From an uncultured Burkholderiales bacterium (lineage in GTDB: Bacteria > Pseudomonadota > Gammaproteobacteria > Burkholderiales > Burkholderiaceae_C): a stretch of DNA of 64,000 nt. Both the position numbers and the translations under genes were made by a program. The stretch's first letter is position 1. Every line of letters begins with the position of its first letter. The stretch covers positions 434,001 to 498,000 of the forward strand of contig CAIZHQ010000016.1 of assembly GCA_903932865.1 (NCBI GenBank). Reading direction: 5' to 3'. The notes below the pieces were generated by a model. That model did not search any database. It was not told where the DNA came from and saw nothing but the letters and a program-made list of their open reading frames with translations. Below are positions 9,873 through 19,441 of the stretch, piece by piece.

Positions 9873-11555
9873 ATGAACCTGAACCCCGTTTGGCTCAAGA
9901 GTTACCCCGAAGGTGTCCCCGCCGACATCGACCCCACCCAATACAGTTCGCTGGTGGGCTTGCTCGAAGAGAGTTTTTCCAAATTCGCGAACCGCGCTGC
10001 CTACAGCTTCATGGGCAAAGAGATGAGCTTTGCCCAAGCCGACCAAGAAAGCTTGGGCCTGGCGGCTTACTTGCAATCCCTGGGTTTGAGCAAAGGTGAT
10101 CGCGTCGCGGTCATGATGCCCAATGTGCCGCAGTACCCTGTGGCAGTGGCGGCCATTTTGCGGGCCGGTTTGGTGGTGGTCAATGTCAATCCGCTGTACA
10201 CCGCCCGTGAACTGGAGCACCAGCTCAAGGACTCGGGGGCCAAGGCGATTGTCATCATCGAGAACTTTGCCGCCACCCTCGAAAAGTGCATCGCACAAAC
10301 CCCGGTGCAGCATGTGATTTTGGCGGCCATGGGTGACCGGCTGGGCCTGCTCAAGGGCGGCTTGGTCAACTACGTGGTGCGCAACGTCAAGAAAATGGTC
10401 CCTGCGTTTCGCCTGCCCCAGGCGGTGCGCTTCAATGACGCTTTGTCCAAAGGGCGCCAACAAGCCTTTCGCAAGCCCGAGTTGACAGCCGATGACATCG
10501 CGGTGCTGCAGTACACAGGCGGCACCACCGGTGTGTCCAAAGGTGCGGTACTGCTGCACAGCAATGTCATTGCCAACGTTTTGCAGTCTGAGGCCTGGAA
10601 CGCGCCCGTCATGAAGCGCATCCCGGCAGGCGAGCAGCCGACCAGTGTGTGTGCTTTGCCGCTGTACCACATCTTCGCTTTCACGGTGAACATGATGCTG
10701 GGTCTGCGCATGGGTGGCAAGACCATCCTGATTCCCAATCCACGTGATTTGCCAGCTGTGCTCAAGGAGTTGTCCAAGCACACCTTCCACAGCTTCCCGG
10801 CCGTGAACACCTTGTTCAACGGCTTGGCCAACCACCCTGATTTCAACACCGTCAACTGGTCTAACCTGAAAGTGTCTTTGGGCGGTGGCACGGCCGTCAC
10901 GCCCAACGTGGCCAAGCTCTGGCTGGAGAAAACCGGTTGCCCGATCTGCGAAGGTTACGGCTTGTCCGAGACCAGCCCATCGGCCAGTTGCAACCCGACC
11001 ACCAGCACCGAGTTCACCGGCACCATCGGCGTGCCCTTGCCCGGGACCTGGATGAAGTTGCTGGACGACGATGGCCATGAAGTGACCGAAGTGGGCCAGC
11101 CCGGCGAGATCGCCATCAAAGGCCCGCAGGTGATGGCCGGCTACTGGCAGCGCCCTGACGAGACCGCCAAGGTCATGACGGCCGATGGGTACTTCAAATC
11201 CGGCGATGTCGGCACTGTGGATGCGCGGGGATTCTTCAAAATTGTTGACCGCAAGAAAGACATGATTCTGGTCAGTGGGTTCAACGTCTACCCCAACGAG
11301 GTCGAGGAAGTCGCTTCGGCTTGTCCAGGTGTGCTCGAATGCGCGGCCATTGGCGTGCCCGATGAGAAAACCGGTGAGACCGTGAAGCTGGTGGTCGTCA
11401 AGAAAGACCCTGCCTTGACTGCCGAGCAAATCATGGCCTATTGCCGAGAGAACATGACCGCTTACAAGCAGCCTCGCGTGATCGAGTTCCGATCTGAGTT
11501 GCCTAAAACGCCTGTAGGCAAAATCTTGCGGCGCGAGTTGCGCGACAAAGCTTGA
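9873..11555 (+). CDS. fadD: Long-chain fatty acid--CoA ligase
   Basis: A 560-residue member of the AMP-forming acyl-CoA synthetase superfamily. The P-loop YTGGTTGVSKG is at about residues 214-224, the GYGLSETSP motif follows, and the C-terminal GFNVYPNEVEEV and GKILRREL motifs, including the acyl-adenylation lysine, are intact. The gene activates long-chain fatty acids to acyl-CoA for beta-oxidation at the inner membrane. The frame is open upstream to 9684, but the ATG at 9873, preceded by GGAGAA, gives the normal FadD N-terminus, so I use it. It stands alone, without other fad genes nearby. Confidence 0.92.
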   Translation: MNLNPVWLKSYPEGVPADIDPTQYSSLVGLLEESFSKFANRAAYSFMGKEMSFAQADQESLGLAAYLQSLGLSKGDRVAVMMPNVPQYPVAVAAILRAGLVVVNVNPLYTARELEHQLKDSGAKAIVIIENFAATLEKCIAQTPVQHVILAAMGDRLGLLKGGLVNYVVRNVKKMVPAFRLPQAVRFNDALSKGRQQAFRKPELTADDIAVLQYTGGTTGVSKGAVLLHSNVIANVLQSEAWNAPVMKRIPAGEQPTSVCALPLYHIFAFTVNMMLGLRMGGKTILIPNPRDLPAVLKELSKHTFHSFPAVNTLFNGLANHPDFNTVNWSNLKVSLGGGTAVTPNVAKLWLEKTGCPICEGYGLSETSPSASCNPTTSTEFTGTIGVPLPGTWMKLLDDDGHEVTEVGQPGEIAIKGPQVMAGYWQRPDETAKVMTADGYFKSGDVGTVDARGFFKIVDRKKDMILVSGFNVYPNEVEEVASACPGVLECAAIGVPDEKTGETVKLVVVKKDPALTAEQIMAYCRENMTAYKQPRVIEFRSELPKTPVGKILRRELRDKA

Positions 11556-11663
11556 TGTTGAGCTGCCCCAGATGCGCCGGGGCTGAGTTTGGCGGCCTCA
11601 AGTTCTCTTGTGGCCGTTTCCAATTTGACGCCTGTTTCTCACGCACAGAACAAAGGATGATCT

Positions 11664-12425
11664 ATGGCGGTGATCGGCATCATGAGTGCCCTGCACGAAG
11701 AGTTGGCGGCTGTGCTGGCCGACATGCCCGACGAGCAACAGGTGGTGGTGGCGGGGCGTGACTTTTGGGTAGGGTACTGGCAAGGCCATTCGGTCGTGGC
11801 GGTGCTCTCGCGCATCGGCAAGGTGGCGGCGGCCACCACCGCCACGGTGATGCTGGAGCGCTTTGGGGTGGATGCGCTGGTGTTCACCGGCGTGGCGGGT
11901 GGATTGGGTCTAGGGGTGCGCGTGGGCGATGTGGTGGTGGCCAGCGGCTTGGTACAGCACGACATGGATGCCTCGCCACTGTTTCCCAGACACGAGGTGC
12001 CGCTGTATGGCCGAGCTCTTTTTCAGGCCGATGCCGCTTTGTCGGTGCAATTGGCCGAGGCCGCGCAGCAGGTTCTGCAGGCGGCCGAGCGGCATTTGGG
12101 CCCTGACACCATGGCCCAATTTCAACTGAGTTCGCCCAAGGTGCACCAGGGTTTGATCGTCAGCGGTGACACCTTTGTCTCAACCAACGCCAAAAGCCAT
12201 GCCCTTCGCGAGGCCTTGCCGGAGGCTTTGGCGGTGGAGATGGAGGGCGCCGCGGTGGCGCAGGTGTGTTTGGACTATGGTGTGCCGTTTGCGGCAGTTC
12301 GCACCATTTCCGACCGCGCAGACGACACGGCGCACACCGATTTCAATCGCTTCATTCGTGAGGTGGCTAGCCGCTACAGTTGGGCCATTTTGTCGCAGTG
12401 GTTGCGCGAGCGCACGCCGGCTTGA
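11664..12425 (+). CDS. mtnN: 5'-methylthioadenosine/S-adenosylhomocysteine nucleosidase
   Basis: A 253-residue nucleoside phosphorylase-fold enzyme that hydrolyses MTA and SAH to adenine and the thioribose moiety. It starts with the typical IGIMSALHEEL, has FTGVAGGL and GDVVVASGLVQHDMD, the substrate loop VSGDTFV, and VEMEGAAVAQV with the ribose-binding Met-Glu pair. RTISDRAD near the end carries the catalytic aspartate. It is slightly longer than the E. coli protein (232) because of an insert before TMAQFQLSSPKV. The 108-bp gap upstream shows nothing else. It converges with corA, leaving 6 bp between the stops. Confidence 0.93.
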   Translation: MAVIGIMSALHEELAAVLADMPDEQQVVVAGRDFWVGYWQGHSVVAVLSRIGKVAAATTATVMLERFGVDALVFTGVAGGLGLGVRVGDVVVASGLVQHDMDASPLFPRHEVPLYGRALFQADAALSVQLAEAAQQVLQAAERHLGPDTMAQFQLSSPKVHQGLIVSGDTFVSTNAKSHALREALPEALAVEMEGAAVAQVCLDYGVPFAAVRTISDRADDTAHTDFNRFIREVASRYSWAILSQWLRERTPA

Positions 12426-12431
12426 AGGGGC

Positions 12432-13418
12432 TTATTTGAGCCAACCGCGCCTACGGAAATACCACATGGGCACTACGGCGCTGGCGGCCATCAACGCCAG
12501 GGCGTAGGGGTAGCCCCATTTCTGTGACAACTCGGGCATGTACTGGAAGTTCATGCCGTACAAGCTGGCGATCAAGGTGGGCGGCAGCAGCGCCACGCTG
12601 GCCACCGAGAAGATCTTGATGATTTTGTTCTGGTTGATGTTGATGAAACCGACGGTGGCGTCCATCAAGAAGTTGATCTTGTCAAATAGAAATGCCGTGT
12701 GCGAGTCGAGCGAGTCGATGTCGCGCATGATCTGGCGTGCGTCTTCAAACTGCTCGGCGTTCAGCATTTTCGAGCGCATCATGAAGCTCAAGGCTCGGCG
12801 CGTGTCCATCACGTTGCGACGGATCCGGCCGTTCATGTCTTCTTGCCGCGCGATCGCGCCCAGCACTTCGCTGGCCATGGCGTCGGTCACATCACCCGAC
12901 AGCACGGTGTTCCCCACTTTTTCGAGTTGGTCGTAAATCCCTTCGAGCGTGTCGGCCGAGTATTCGGCGTCGGCGTCAAACAGCTTGAGCAGCACTTCCT
13001 TGGCGTCTTCAATCAGGCCGGGTGCCCTGCGTGCGCGCATGCGCAAGAGGCGAAACACCGGCACGTCCTCGTCGTGGATGGAAAACAGCACGCCCTGGCT
13101 TTTCAGGTCAGCGTTGTGTTGGTTCAAGATGAAAGCGCAGCGAACAGTGCGGGGCTCGTCATCGTCGGCGATCAAGAAGTCCGAGCGGATGTGCAACTCG
13201 CCGTTGTCCTCTTCGTAAAAGCGTGCGGACTCTTCGATGTCCTCGTCCATCGCGTCTTCAGGAATGAACAGACCAAAGTATTGTTTGATCCAACGTTTTT
13301 CTTCCAGCGTGGGCGACTCCAAGTCAACCCAGATGGGCTGGAACCGGGAGAGTTCTTCGAGCGACTCGATCTCTTCCTGGAAGAGGCGGCCGTTGACAAG
13401 GGTGAAGATGTTGAGCAT
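12432..13418 (-). CDS. corA: CorA family magnesium/cobalt transporter
   Basis: A 328-residue CorA protein, a pentameric channel for Mg2+/Co2+ in the inner membrane. A long acidic, helical cytoplasmic domain is followed by two C-terminal membrane helices. The signature YGMNF, with the selectivity GMN at about residues 288-290, sits between them, and the protein ends RRRGWLK as expected for the inner-facing basic tail. A 12-bp perfect inverted repeat lies about 65 bp upstream of the start and may be involved in its control. The patatin gene upstream runs in the same direction, about 156 bp away. Confidence 0.93.
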   Translation of the reverse strand: MLNIFTLVNGRLFQEEIESLEELSRFQPIWVDLESPTLEEKRWIKQYFGLFIPEDAMDEDIEESARFYEEDNGELHIRSDFLIADDDEPRTVRCAFILNQHNADLKSQGVLFSIHDEDVPVFRLLRMRARRAPGLIEDAKEVLLKLFDADAEYSADTLEGIYDQLEKVGNTVLSGDVTDAMASEVLGAIARQEDMNGRIRRNVMDTRRALSFMMRSKMLNAEQFEDARQIMRDIDSLDSHTAFLFDKINFLMDATVGFININQNKIIKIFSVASVALLPPTLIASLYGMNFQYMPELSQKWGYPYALALMAASAVVPMWYFRRRGWLK

Positions 13419-13480
13419 GGCGAATCCGAAAAATGGCCAAGTGCCAAAAGTTCAAAGGGGCGGCGAAGGGGTGTTTCTGC

Positions 13481-13522
13481 AGCTTTCGAACGATGGGCTC
13501 ATGCTCAAGGCGTTCGAAAGCT
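13481..13522. repeat. 12-bp perfect inverted repeat in the corA leader region
   Basis: AGCTTTCGAACG (13481-13492) and its exact complement CGTTCGAAAGCT (13511-13522) are separated by 18 bp. It lies between the end of the patatin gene and the corA start, both on the minus strand. There is no T-tract on either side. It may be a terminator-like stem, an operator, or part of a metal-responsive leader; only the palindrome itself is seen. Confidence 0.55.
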
Positions 13523-13574
13523 ACCAACTCGGGGTAGTTTCCACGGCGATATGTCTCCAGAATGAATCTGTGCA

Positions 13575-14813
13575 TTATCGCACCGGTTGTTCCCCTGCTG
13601 TGCTCAGAAAAGACTGGATTTCGTCAGCGCGGGCCAGCACGTCGGCTTGGCCCAGGGCCATCAGCGCCGCGATGAACCCCGGCTCGAACAGCAAATAACT
13701 GGCCAGCGCCGCACCGCTGCCGCGCAGGGCGCCCAGCCCCTCCAGCACCCGAAGAATAGGCCGGGGCAGTGTGTGGGCATGGTCTTGTGCCAAGGCGTCG
13801 AGCGAGGCACTGGGCTGCAGTGTCAAGACCTGAACTGGGCGCAGGGGCAGACCCCCGCGAATCGCCTCCGGCAGGTGTTCCAGAGTCTGGTTGATGCGTT
13901 CGATCTGCTCCACATCGGCCTCCAGGGTGTCGTGGAATACGCTGGCCATGGCGTGGCCAGCGATGGTGCCCAAGGAGGGGCGTCCTGCGGTAAGGGCTGA
14001 AGTCACCTGGCTGACGCGTGGCGGTTGGCTCACACCAATGGCCAAAATCCGGTCGGCCCCGAGCTGCACCGCCGAGGATAACGGCGAGATCTGGCGCATC
14101 GAGCCATCTCCGAAAAACTCCATGCCGCCGTCGACCCACAGGGGCGTAGACGGGAAAATGAAGGGGATGGCGCTGGACGCCATCAGGTGTTCGATGGTGA
14201 TGGGTTGCTGCTCGGCGCGACGGCCCGGGCGACTCCATGGAATGGGCAGGCCGTCGCGGGTTTGGCAAAACGTCCAATGAATACCGCTGGAATAACTGGA
14301 CGCGGTGACCGCCAGGGCCTGCAGCACGCCCTGTTGCAAGGCCGTGTCGATCCGATCGAGGGCAATCGCCCGGTGCAAGGTGTTGACCAGGGCCAGGCTG
14401 TCCATCGCTGCGGCATGGGCACGGGCAGAGCGCAGCAAGCCAACAGCGGTGGCCCATCGGCTGAACTTGTCCAGCGGGGTCTGGGGCAAGCGGTACACCG
14501 CTTCCGTGCGGATACCGGTCCAGAAATGGGCCAGTTCGTCCAGTCCTGCCAAGCCATCCATGGCTTTGCTGGCCAAAAACGTGGCGTTCAAGGCGCCGGC
14601 TGAGGTGCCAGCCAGCACCTGGAACGGGAAGGTTTTGGACGAGCCAGCCCGGTGGCTCAGCAACTGGCCAATGGCTTGCAACGCCCCCGCTTGGTAAGCG
14701 GTTCGCGCACCGCCGCCCATCAGAACCAGCCCCAGCTTAGGGAGCGGATGCGCAGGCCGGTGGTCTGCATGGGGTGACATCGGCCGGGCGGGCGTCAAAG
14801 GGGCAATGGGCAT
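13575..14813 (-). CDS. Patatin-like phospholipase family protein
   Basis: A 412-residue patatin-type serine lipase. The oxyanion motif GGGAR is at 33-37, the nucleophile elbow GTSAG at 69-73 with Ser71, and the catalytic aspartate is Asp228 in VDGG, so the Ser-Asp dyad is complete. No signal peptide or beta-barrel domain is seen, so a cytoplasmic or peripheral membrane esterase/phospholipase is most likely. I start at ATG 14813; a later ATG at 14780 is possible, and the frame is also open upstream into the divergent MFS gene. Substrate unknown. Confidence 0.85.
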   Translation of the reverse strand: MPIAPLTPARPMSPHADHRPAHPLPKLGLVLMGGGARTAYQAGALQAIGQLLSHRAGSSKTFPFQVLAGTSAGALNATFLASKAMDGLAGLDELAHFWTGIRTEAVYRLPQTPLDKFSRWATAVGLLRSARAHAAAMDSLALVNTLHRAIALDRIDTALQQGVLQALAVTASSYSSGIHWTFCQTRDGLPIPWSRPGRRAEQQPITIEHLMASSAIPFIFPSTPLWVDGGMEFFGDGSMRQISPLSSAVQLGADRILAIGVSQPPRVSQVTSALTAGRPSLGTIAGHAMASVFHDTLEADVEQIERINQTLEHLPEAIRGGLPLRPVQVLTLQPSASLDALAQDHAHTLPRPILRVLEGLGALRGSGAALASYLLFEPGFIAALMALGQADVLARADEIQSFLSTAGEQPVR

Positions 14814-14879
14814 GTGAGGGGGAGAGCGGCTTTGGGTTGCTGGGGGTGTTAGATTCAGTGCATTCTTCAGCATTGTTCC

Positions 14880-16106
14880 ATGACCACCCCCCACTTGACC
14901 CCACAGCGCGAGCGCTGGCTGCTCTTCACGCTGGCCGGCATCCAGTTCACCCACATCCTCGATTTCATGATCATGATGCCGCTGGGACCGCAGTTCACGG
15001 CTTTGTTTGGCATCAGCAACGCCCAATTTGGGTTGCTGGTTTCGGCCTACACCTTGTCAGCGGGCTTTTCGGGTTTGATGGCGGCCACCTACATTGACCG
15101 TTTTAGTCGCAAGCAGTTGCTGCTCGGCATGTACTGCCTGTTCGGGCTGGCCACGCTCGCTTGCGCCCTGGCCCCTGACTATCTGTGGTTGATGGTGGCG
15201 CGTGTGGCTGCAGGTTTGTTTGGTGGGGTCTTGTCGGCCCTGTCCCAGACCATCGTGGCCGATGTGATCCCCTTCGAGCGCCGGGGGCGCGCCATGAGCG
15301 TGGTGATGACTTCGTTTTCAGTCTCCACCGTGGCGGGCGTACCACTGGGCCTGTTTTTGGCGGCGCATTTCAACTGGCATGCGCCTTTTGTCGGCATTGC
15401 TGTGCTGGTGGGTCTGCTGGCGCTGGGGGCCTGGAAAACCTTGCCCCGTTTGGATGCGCACTTGCACCACCCCGAGAGGGTGAGTGTTTGGCGCGGCATC
15501 GGTCAAGTTTTGGCCGAGCCCAACCACCTCAAGGCCTTTGCGGTGTCGGGTTTGATGATGTTTGCGGCGTTCACCGTCATTCCTTACATCACCATTTACC
15601 TGCAATCCAACGCGGGCATGCAGGCGTCTGAAGTGCCCTGGATTTACCTGTGCGGAGGTGTGGCCACTTTGCTCAGCGCGCGCTATTTTGGCCACCTGAC
15701 GGACCGTGTGGGCAAGGTCCGAATGTTCCAGCGCCTGGCTTTGGCGGTGACCGCGCCCTTGATGGCCACCACGCTGTCGCAAGGGCTGCCCCTGTGGGGC
15801 TTGCTGGCCATATCGACGCTGTTTTTCACCGTCATGAGCGGCCGCATGATTCCCGGCATGGCGATGATTTCTTCAACAGCGGAGCCAAGATTGCGCGGCA
15901 CGTTCATGACCCTGAACTCGGCCGTGCAGTCGGCCTCCATGGGCCTGGCGGCCTTGGTGGCGGGGCTGATCATCGGGCGGGATGCGCAAGGGCAGCTCAC
16001 CTTGTATTGGGTGGCGGGCTTGCTGGGGGTTTTGGCCAGTGTGCTCAGCGTCTGGTTGGCCGGGCATTTGCGCCTACACGGGGCACCTGCGCCGACCTTG
16101 AGCTGA
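14880..16106 (+). CDS. MFS transporter (AraJ-like sugar/drug efflux family)
   Basis: A 408-residue major facilitator with twelve hydrophobic segments. The loop after helix 2 is DRFSRKQLLLGMY, a degenerate form of the MFS motif A, and the fifth-helix region STVAGVPLGLFLA resembles motif C of the AraJ/arabinose-efflux group. It is divergent from the patatin gene, with about 66 bp between starts. The substrate cannot be inferred. Confidence 0.85.
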   Translation: MTTPHLTPQRERWLLFTLAGIQFTHILDFMIMMPLGPQFTALFGISNAQFGLLVSAYTLSAGFSGLMAATYIDRFSRKQLLLGMYCLFGLATLACALAPDYLWLMVARVAAGLFGGVLSALSQTIVADVIPFERRGRAMSVVMTSFSVSTVAGVPLGLFLAAHFNWHAPFVGIAVLVGLLALGAWKTLPRLDAHLHHPERVSVWRGIGQVLAEPNHLKAFAVSGLMMFAAFTVIPYITIYLQSNAGMQASEVPWIYLCGGVATLLSARYFGHLTDRVGKVRMFQRLALAVTAPLMATTLSQGLPLWGLLAISTLFFTVMSGRMIPGMAMISSTAEPRLRGTFMTLNSAVQSASMGLAALVAGLIIGRDAQGQLTLYWVAGLLGVLASVLSVWLAGHLRLHGAPAPTLS

Positions 16107-16354
16107 GTTGCAGGAGGTGCTCGGGTGTCTGCGGGCAGTCGAGGCGGTGCGTCAATTCTTAGTAACAAACCGCACAATAGCACTGAAATGCCGTGTTGGG
16201 CGCAAAAGCGGCGGGCTTGACAGGTTTAGTTGTGGGCGTATTGCTTTTCCATTTTTGGGGGCGCATAGTGGGGTTGAGCCACCCTGAAAAGGTGGTTTCA
16301 GAGTCCCGCACCAGCGGGGCTTTCCACTACCCTGAATCTATGGAGGCGACGATT

Positions 16355-16684
16355 ATGAATTTAACCATCAGCGGGCACCATTTGGAAGTGACCCCGGCTT
16401 TGCGCCAGTACGTCACGGGGAAACTTGACCGCATCACCCGGCATTTTGATCAGGTGGTCGATGTCAAAGTGCTGCTGACTGTCGAAAAGATGAAGGAAAA
16501 GGAAAAGCGCCAACGCGCAGAGTGCAACATCCATGTCAAAGGCAATGACCTGTTTGCAGAAAGCGCCCACGAAGACCTGTACGCCGCGGTGGACGATCTG
16601 GTGGACAAACTCGATCGTCAAGTGGTCAAACACAAGGACCGTATGACGGACCACCACCACAGTGCGCCCAAGCGCATGATGTGA
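16355..16684 (+). CDS. hpf: Ribosome hibernation promoting factor, short form
   Basis: A 109-residue HPF/YfiA protein that binds the 30S decoding centre in stationary phase and promotes inactive 100S dimers. The beginning ([17 protein letters not shown]) and the [13 protein letters not shown] and [16 protein letters not shown] segments are typical. It lacks the C-terminal dimerisation domain of long HPF. ATG 16355 follows TGGAGG; the open frame upstream to 16193 is not supported. The 248-bp region before it has no gene; a weak promoter-like TTGACA (16217) lies in it. ptsN and hprK follow, the usual downstream partners, but rpoN, which normally precedes hpf, is absent. Confidence 0.93.
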   Translation: MNLTISGHHLEVTPALRQYVTGKLDRITRHFDQVVDVKVLLTVEKMKEKEKRQRAECNIHVKGNDLFAESAHEDLYAAVDDLVDKLDRQVVKHKDRMTDHHHSAPKRMM

Positions 16685-16703
16685 TCTCTCCATTTTTTCA
16701 CCG

Positions 16704-16728
16704 GAGCCGCCGCAAGCGGCTCTTTTTT
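16704..16728 (+). terminator. Rho-independent terminator after hpf
   Basis: GAGCCGC-cgcaa-GCGGCTC (16704-16722) is followed by six T. It lies 20 bp after the hpf stop and 96 bp before ptsN, so ptsN probably has an additional promoter of its own. Confidence 0.85.
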
Positions 16729-16823
16729 CGCGACCTGGGTGTACCAAGGCGGCCCTGGCGGAGTCCCGTTCAGGTCAGCGACAAAGCCTGATCGTGGATC
16801 GGGTGCATAATCTCGCCTCGACC

Positions 16824-17291
16824 ATGAACCGACTCTCATCCATACTGCCTGTTGCCCAAGTTCTTGTGGGGGTGGAAGCCACCAGCAAGAAACGAGCATT
16901 CGAAGAAGCCGGACTTCTCTTTGAGAATCTGCATGGCTTGTCGCGTGCCTTGGTCACAGACAGCCTGTTTGCCCGTGAGCGCTTGGGCTCCACGGGCCTG
17001 GGCCATGGCGTGGCCATCCCGCATGGTCGCATCAAGGGACTCAAAGCCCCAATGGCAGCCGTCTTTCAGTTGGCCCAGCCGATTGGTTTTGATGCACCGG
17101 ACGAGCAGCCTGTCAACTTGCTGATCTTTTTGTTGGTGCCCGAAGCGGCGACGCAAAAGCATCTGGAAATCTTGTCCGAGATCGCCGAGTTGCTCAGTGA
17201 CACTGCTTTGCGCGAAAGCATCAAAAGCAGCACAGCCCAAGTCGGTCTGCACCAGTTGATTGCCCAGTGGCAATCGGCCCAAACCGCCTGA
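16824..17291 (+). CDS. ptsN: PTS IIA-like nitrogen-regulatory protein (EIIA-Ntr)
   Basis: A 155-residue EIIA domain of the mannitol/fructose class. The phosphorylated histidine is His67 in GVAIPHGR. It takes phosphate from NPr/HPr in the regulatory PTS-Ntr chain and controls potassium transport and other targets by protein contact in enteric bacteria. I use ATG 16824; the open frame starts at 16794 without support. hprK begins 25 bp after its stop. The presence of a Kup potassium transporter elsewhere in the window is of interest but no direct link can be read from the sequence. Confidence 0.92.
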   Translation: MNRLSSILPVAQVLVGVEATSKKRAFEEAGLLFENLHGLSRALVTDSLFARERLGSTGLGHGVAIPHGRIKGLKAPMAAVFQLAQPIGFDAPDEQPVNLLIFLLVPEAATQKHLEILSEIAELLSDTALRESIKSSTAQVGLHQLIAQWQSAQTA

Positions 17292-17316
17292 TCCCCTTTT
17301 TTGCAGCCTTCAGGCG

Positions 17317-18258
17317 ATGAAGCCCTCCGTCATCAGCGCCGATGTCCTCTTTGAGGACCACCGCCAACAACTCAGGTGGCAGTGGCAAGCGGGGCTGGTT
17401 GCGTCGGAGAGGCGCTTTGACGAGGTCGCCGTGCGCCAGGCCCGCTCCGGCGCCGATCTGGTGGGTTACCTCAATTACATCCATCCCTACCGCGTCCAGA
17501 TTTTGGGGCCGCGCGAAGTTACTTACCTGACAAATGGCACGCCTGATGACTGCTCGCGGCGCATCGCACGCATCGTGACGCTGGAGCCACCGATGCTGGT
17601 GCTGGCCGACGGACAGACAGCACCAGAGGCCTTGCTGGCCATGTGCGAGCGGGCTCAAATTCCGATGTTTGCCACCCAGCAATCCTCTGCCTTTGTGATC
17701 GATGTGCTGCGTGCTTATTTGTCCAAACACTTTGCCGATCGCATCACCATGCACGGTGTTTTCATGGACATTTTGGGCATGGGTGTGTTGATCACGGGGG
17801 AGTCGGGTCTGGGCAAAAGCGAGCTGGGCCTGGAATTGATCTCGCGTGGCAATGGTTTGGTGGCCGACGATGCGGTAGACCTGTACCGCATCAACCAAAC
17901 CACCATCGAAGCGCGTTGCCCCGATTTGCTGCAAAACCTGCTGGAAGTGCGCGGTATTGGCCTTTTGGACATACGCGCTATCTTTGGCGAGACGGCTGTG
18001 CGCCGAAAAATGCGTCTGAAACTCATTGTGCACCTGGTGCGGCGCGAAACTTTGGAGCGTGATTACGAGCGCCTGCCTTCCGAGCCCTTGCGGCAAGACG
18101 TGCTGGGCATCCCGGTGCAAAAGGTGGTGATCCAGGTCATGGCCGGGCGCAACATTGCGGTGTTGGTCGAGGCGGCTGTGCGCAACACCATCTTGCAAAT
18201 GCGTGGCATCGACACTTACCAGGATTTCATCGAGCGGCAGCGCCGCGCCATGGGCTGA
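17317..18258 (+). CDS. hprK: HPr kinase/phosphorylase
   Basis: A 313-residue HprK/P. The Walker A motif GESGLGKS is at residues 161-168, followed by the HprK-specific [12 protein letters not shown] and the signature [14 protein letters not shown] with RRKMRL. The enzyme phosphorylates and dephosphorylates HPr on a serine. In betaproteobacteria it is found with PTS-Ntr components rather than with sugar permeases. ATG 17317 is chosen over an upstream in-frame start at 17260 that would overlap ptsN. It converges with fur. Confidence 0.94.
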   Translation: MKPSVISADVLFEDHRQQLRWQWQAGLVASERRFDEVAVRQARSGADLVGYLNYIHPYRVQILGPREVTYLTNGTPDDCSRRIARIVTLEPPMLVLADGQTAPEALLAMCERAQIPMFATQQSSAFVIDVLRAYLSKHFADRITMHGVFMDILGMGVLITGESGLGKSELGLELISRGNGLVADDAVDLYRINQTTIEARCPDLLQNLLEVRGIGLLDIRAIFGETAVRRKMRLKLIVHLVRRETLERDYERLPSEPLRQDVLGIPVQKVVIQVMAGRNIAVLVEAAVRNTILQMRGIDTYQDFIERQRRAMG

Positions 18259-18278
18259 AAGCTGGGGCAAGCGCTTTT

Positions 18279-18710
18279 TCAGCGAGCGTTGCGGTGCGGG
18301 CAGGGCTGTTGCGTGCAGTGGGCGTAAAGGCTCAGGGCATGGTCGGCGATCACAAAGCCCTTGGCCTGGGCCACGGCTTGCTGGCGCGACTCGATTTCCG
18401 CGTCATAAAACTCTTCCACCCGACCGCAGTCTAAGCACACCATGTGGTCGTGGTGTTGGCCTTCGTTGAGCTCGTAAACGGCTTTGCCACTCTCAAAGTG
18501 ATTGCGGCTGAGAATGCCCGCTTGCTCGAACTGGGTCAGCACCCGGTAGACGGTGGCCAGGCCAATGTCGGCGTTGTCCTTGAGGAGTTGACGAAACACA
18601 TCCTCGGCTGTCATGTGGCGCATCAAGCCGTTTTGAAAAACTTCCAGGATTTTCAGGCGCGGCAAGGTGGCTTTGAGGCCGTTGTTTTTCAGTTCGTTGA
18701 TATGGCTCAT
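18279..18710 (-). CDS. fur: Ferric uptake regulator Fur
   Basis: A 143-residue Fur protein, the Fe(II)-dependent repressor of iron uptake genes. The winged-helix region includes [14 protein letters not shown] and [19 protein letters not shown]. The metal-binding segment [16 protein letters not shown] holds the histidine cluster and a CxxC pair, and the protein ends with a Cys- and His-containing tail. It is divergent from bamE with about 84 bp between starts, the common betaproteobacterial arrangement. I see no clear 19-bp Fur box in the gap. Confidence 0.96.
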   Translation of the reverse strand: MSHINELKNNGLKATLPRLKILEVFQNGLMRHMTAEDVFRQLLKDNADIGLATVYRVLTQFEQAGILSRNHFESGKAVYELNEGQHHDHMVCLDCGRVEEFYDAEIESRQQAVAQAKGFVIADHALSLYAHCTQQPCPHRNAR

Positions 18711-18794
18711 GGGCTGTGTGGGTGGGGGCGCCAGTGGCGGTCTGCGGCAAGGCTGCCGCTACAATGACCTGATCATATCGGCACGCCTTCAACC

Positions 18795-19355
18795 ATGACA
18801 GCTTCCCTGACTTTTCGTCTTTCCGTCCAAAGCTTGGCCGTCCTCTTGCTGGGGGCGAGCCTGGCTGGTTGTGGCAGCCTGTCGACCTCTGTGAGTCTGG
18901 ACACATTCAAGCCTTTTGTGCCCGAGGTCGTACAAGGCAACTTTGTCTCCAACGAGCAGCGCCAGGCTTTGCGTCCCGGCATGGCGCGTGCTCAAGTGCG
19001 CGAAATCTTGGGAACCCCCTTGATTGCCAGTTTGTTCCATGCCAACCGCTGGGACTATGCCTTCAGCATCCAGCGCCAAGGCGTGGCCGCACAAAATTTC
19101 AGGCTCACGGTGTACTTCAAGGGCGATGTGTTGGAGCAGGTTGACAGCGACGTGCTGCCCAGCGAGTCGGATTTTGCCGGGCGTCTGGTGGGGCCCCAGT
19201 CGGTGGGCAAGCTGCCCAGTTTGCAAGCCAGCGAAGAGGATTTGAAGAAGTTTTCACCTGCCCCCACGCCAACTCGGACCGATGCGCTCGCAGTGCCTAC
19301 CGCGCCTGCGGGTTTGCCACGCAGCTATCCGCCTTTGGAGCCTGCCGCACGCTGA
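18795..19355 (+). CDS. bamE: Outer membrane protein assembly factor BamE (lipoprotein)
   Basis: A 186-residue lipoprotein of the BAM complex that inserts beta-barrels into the outer membrane. The signal sequence ends in a lipobox LAGC with the lipidated Cys26. The SmpA/OmlA core follows: [22 protein letters not shown], then WDYAF and [13 protein letters not shown]. The tail after about residue 130 is low-complexity and Pro/Thr/Ala rich, longer than in E. coli BamE (113 residues). dapB begins 86 bp downstream and may be co-transcribed. Confidence 0.93.
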   Translation: MTASLTFRLSVQSLAVLLLGASLAGCGSLSTSVSLDTFKPFVPEVVQGNFVSNEQRQALRPGMARAQVREILGTPLIASLFHANRWDYAFSIQRQGVAAQNFRLTVYFKGDVLEQVDSDVLPSESDFAGRLVGPQSVGKLPSLQASEEDLKKFSPAPTPTRTDALAVPTAPAGLPRSYPPLEPAAR

Positions 19356-19441
19356 CCGAGTGCCGCTGGGTGCCCCTTGATGGGCCGTTGTTCCCAGAGC
19401 CCTTTGTGGACCGAGCCATTTCCATTTTGCCGATTCAAGCC

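Noticed and set aside
16217-16245. Sigma-70 promoter for hpf (TTGACA, N17, ATTGCT)
   Set aside because: The -35 is perfect but the -10 is poor, so it is mentioned only within the hpf entry.
18711-18794. Fur box in the fur-bamE gap
   Set aside because: No convincing 19-bp GATAATGATAATCATTATC-like palindrome is present.
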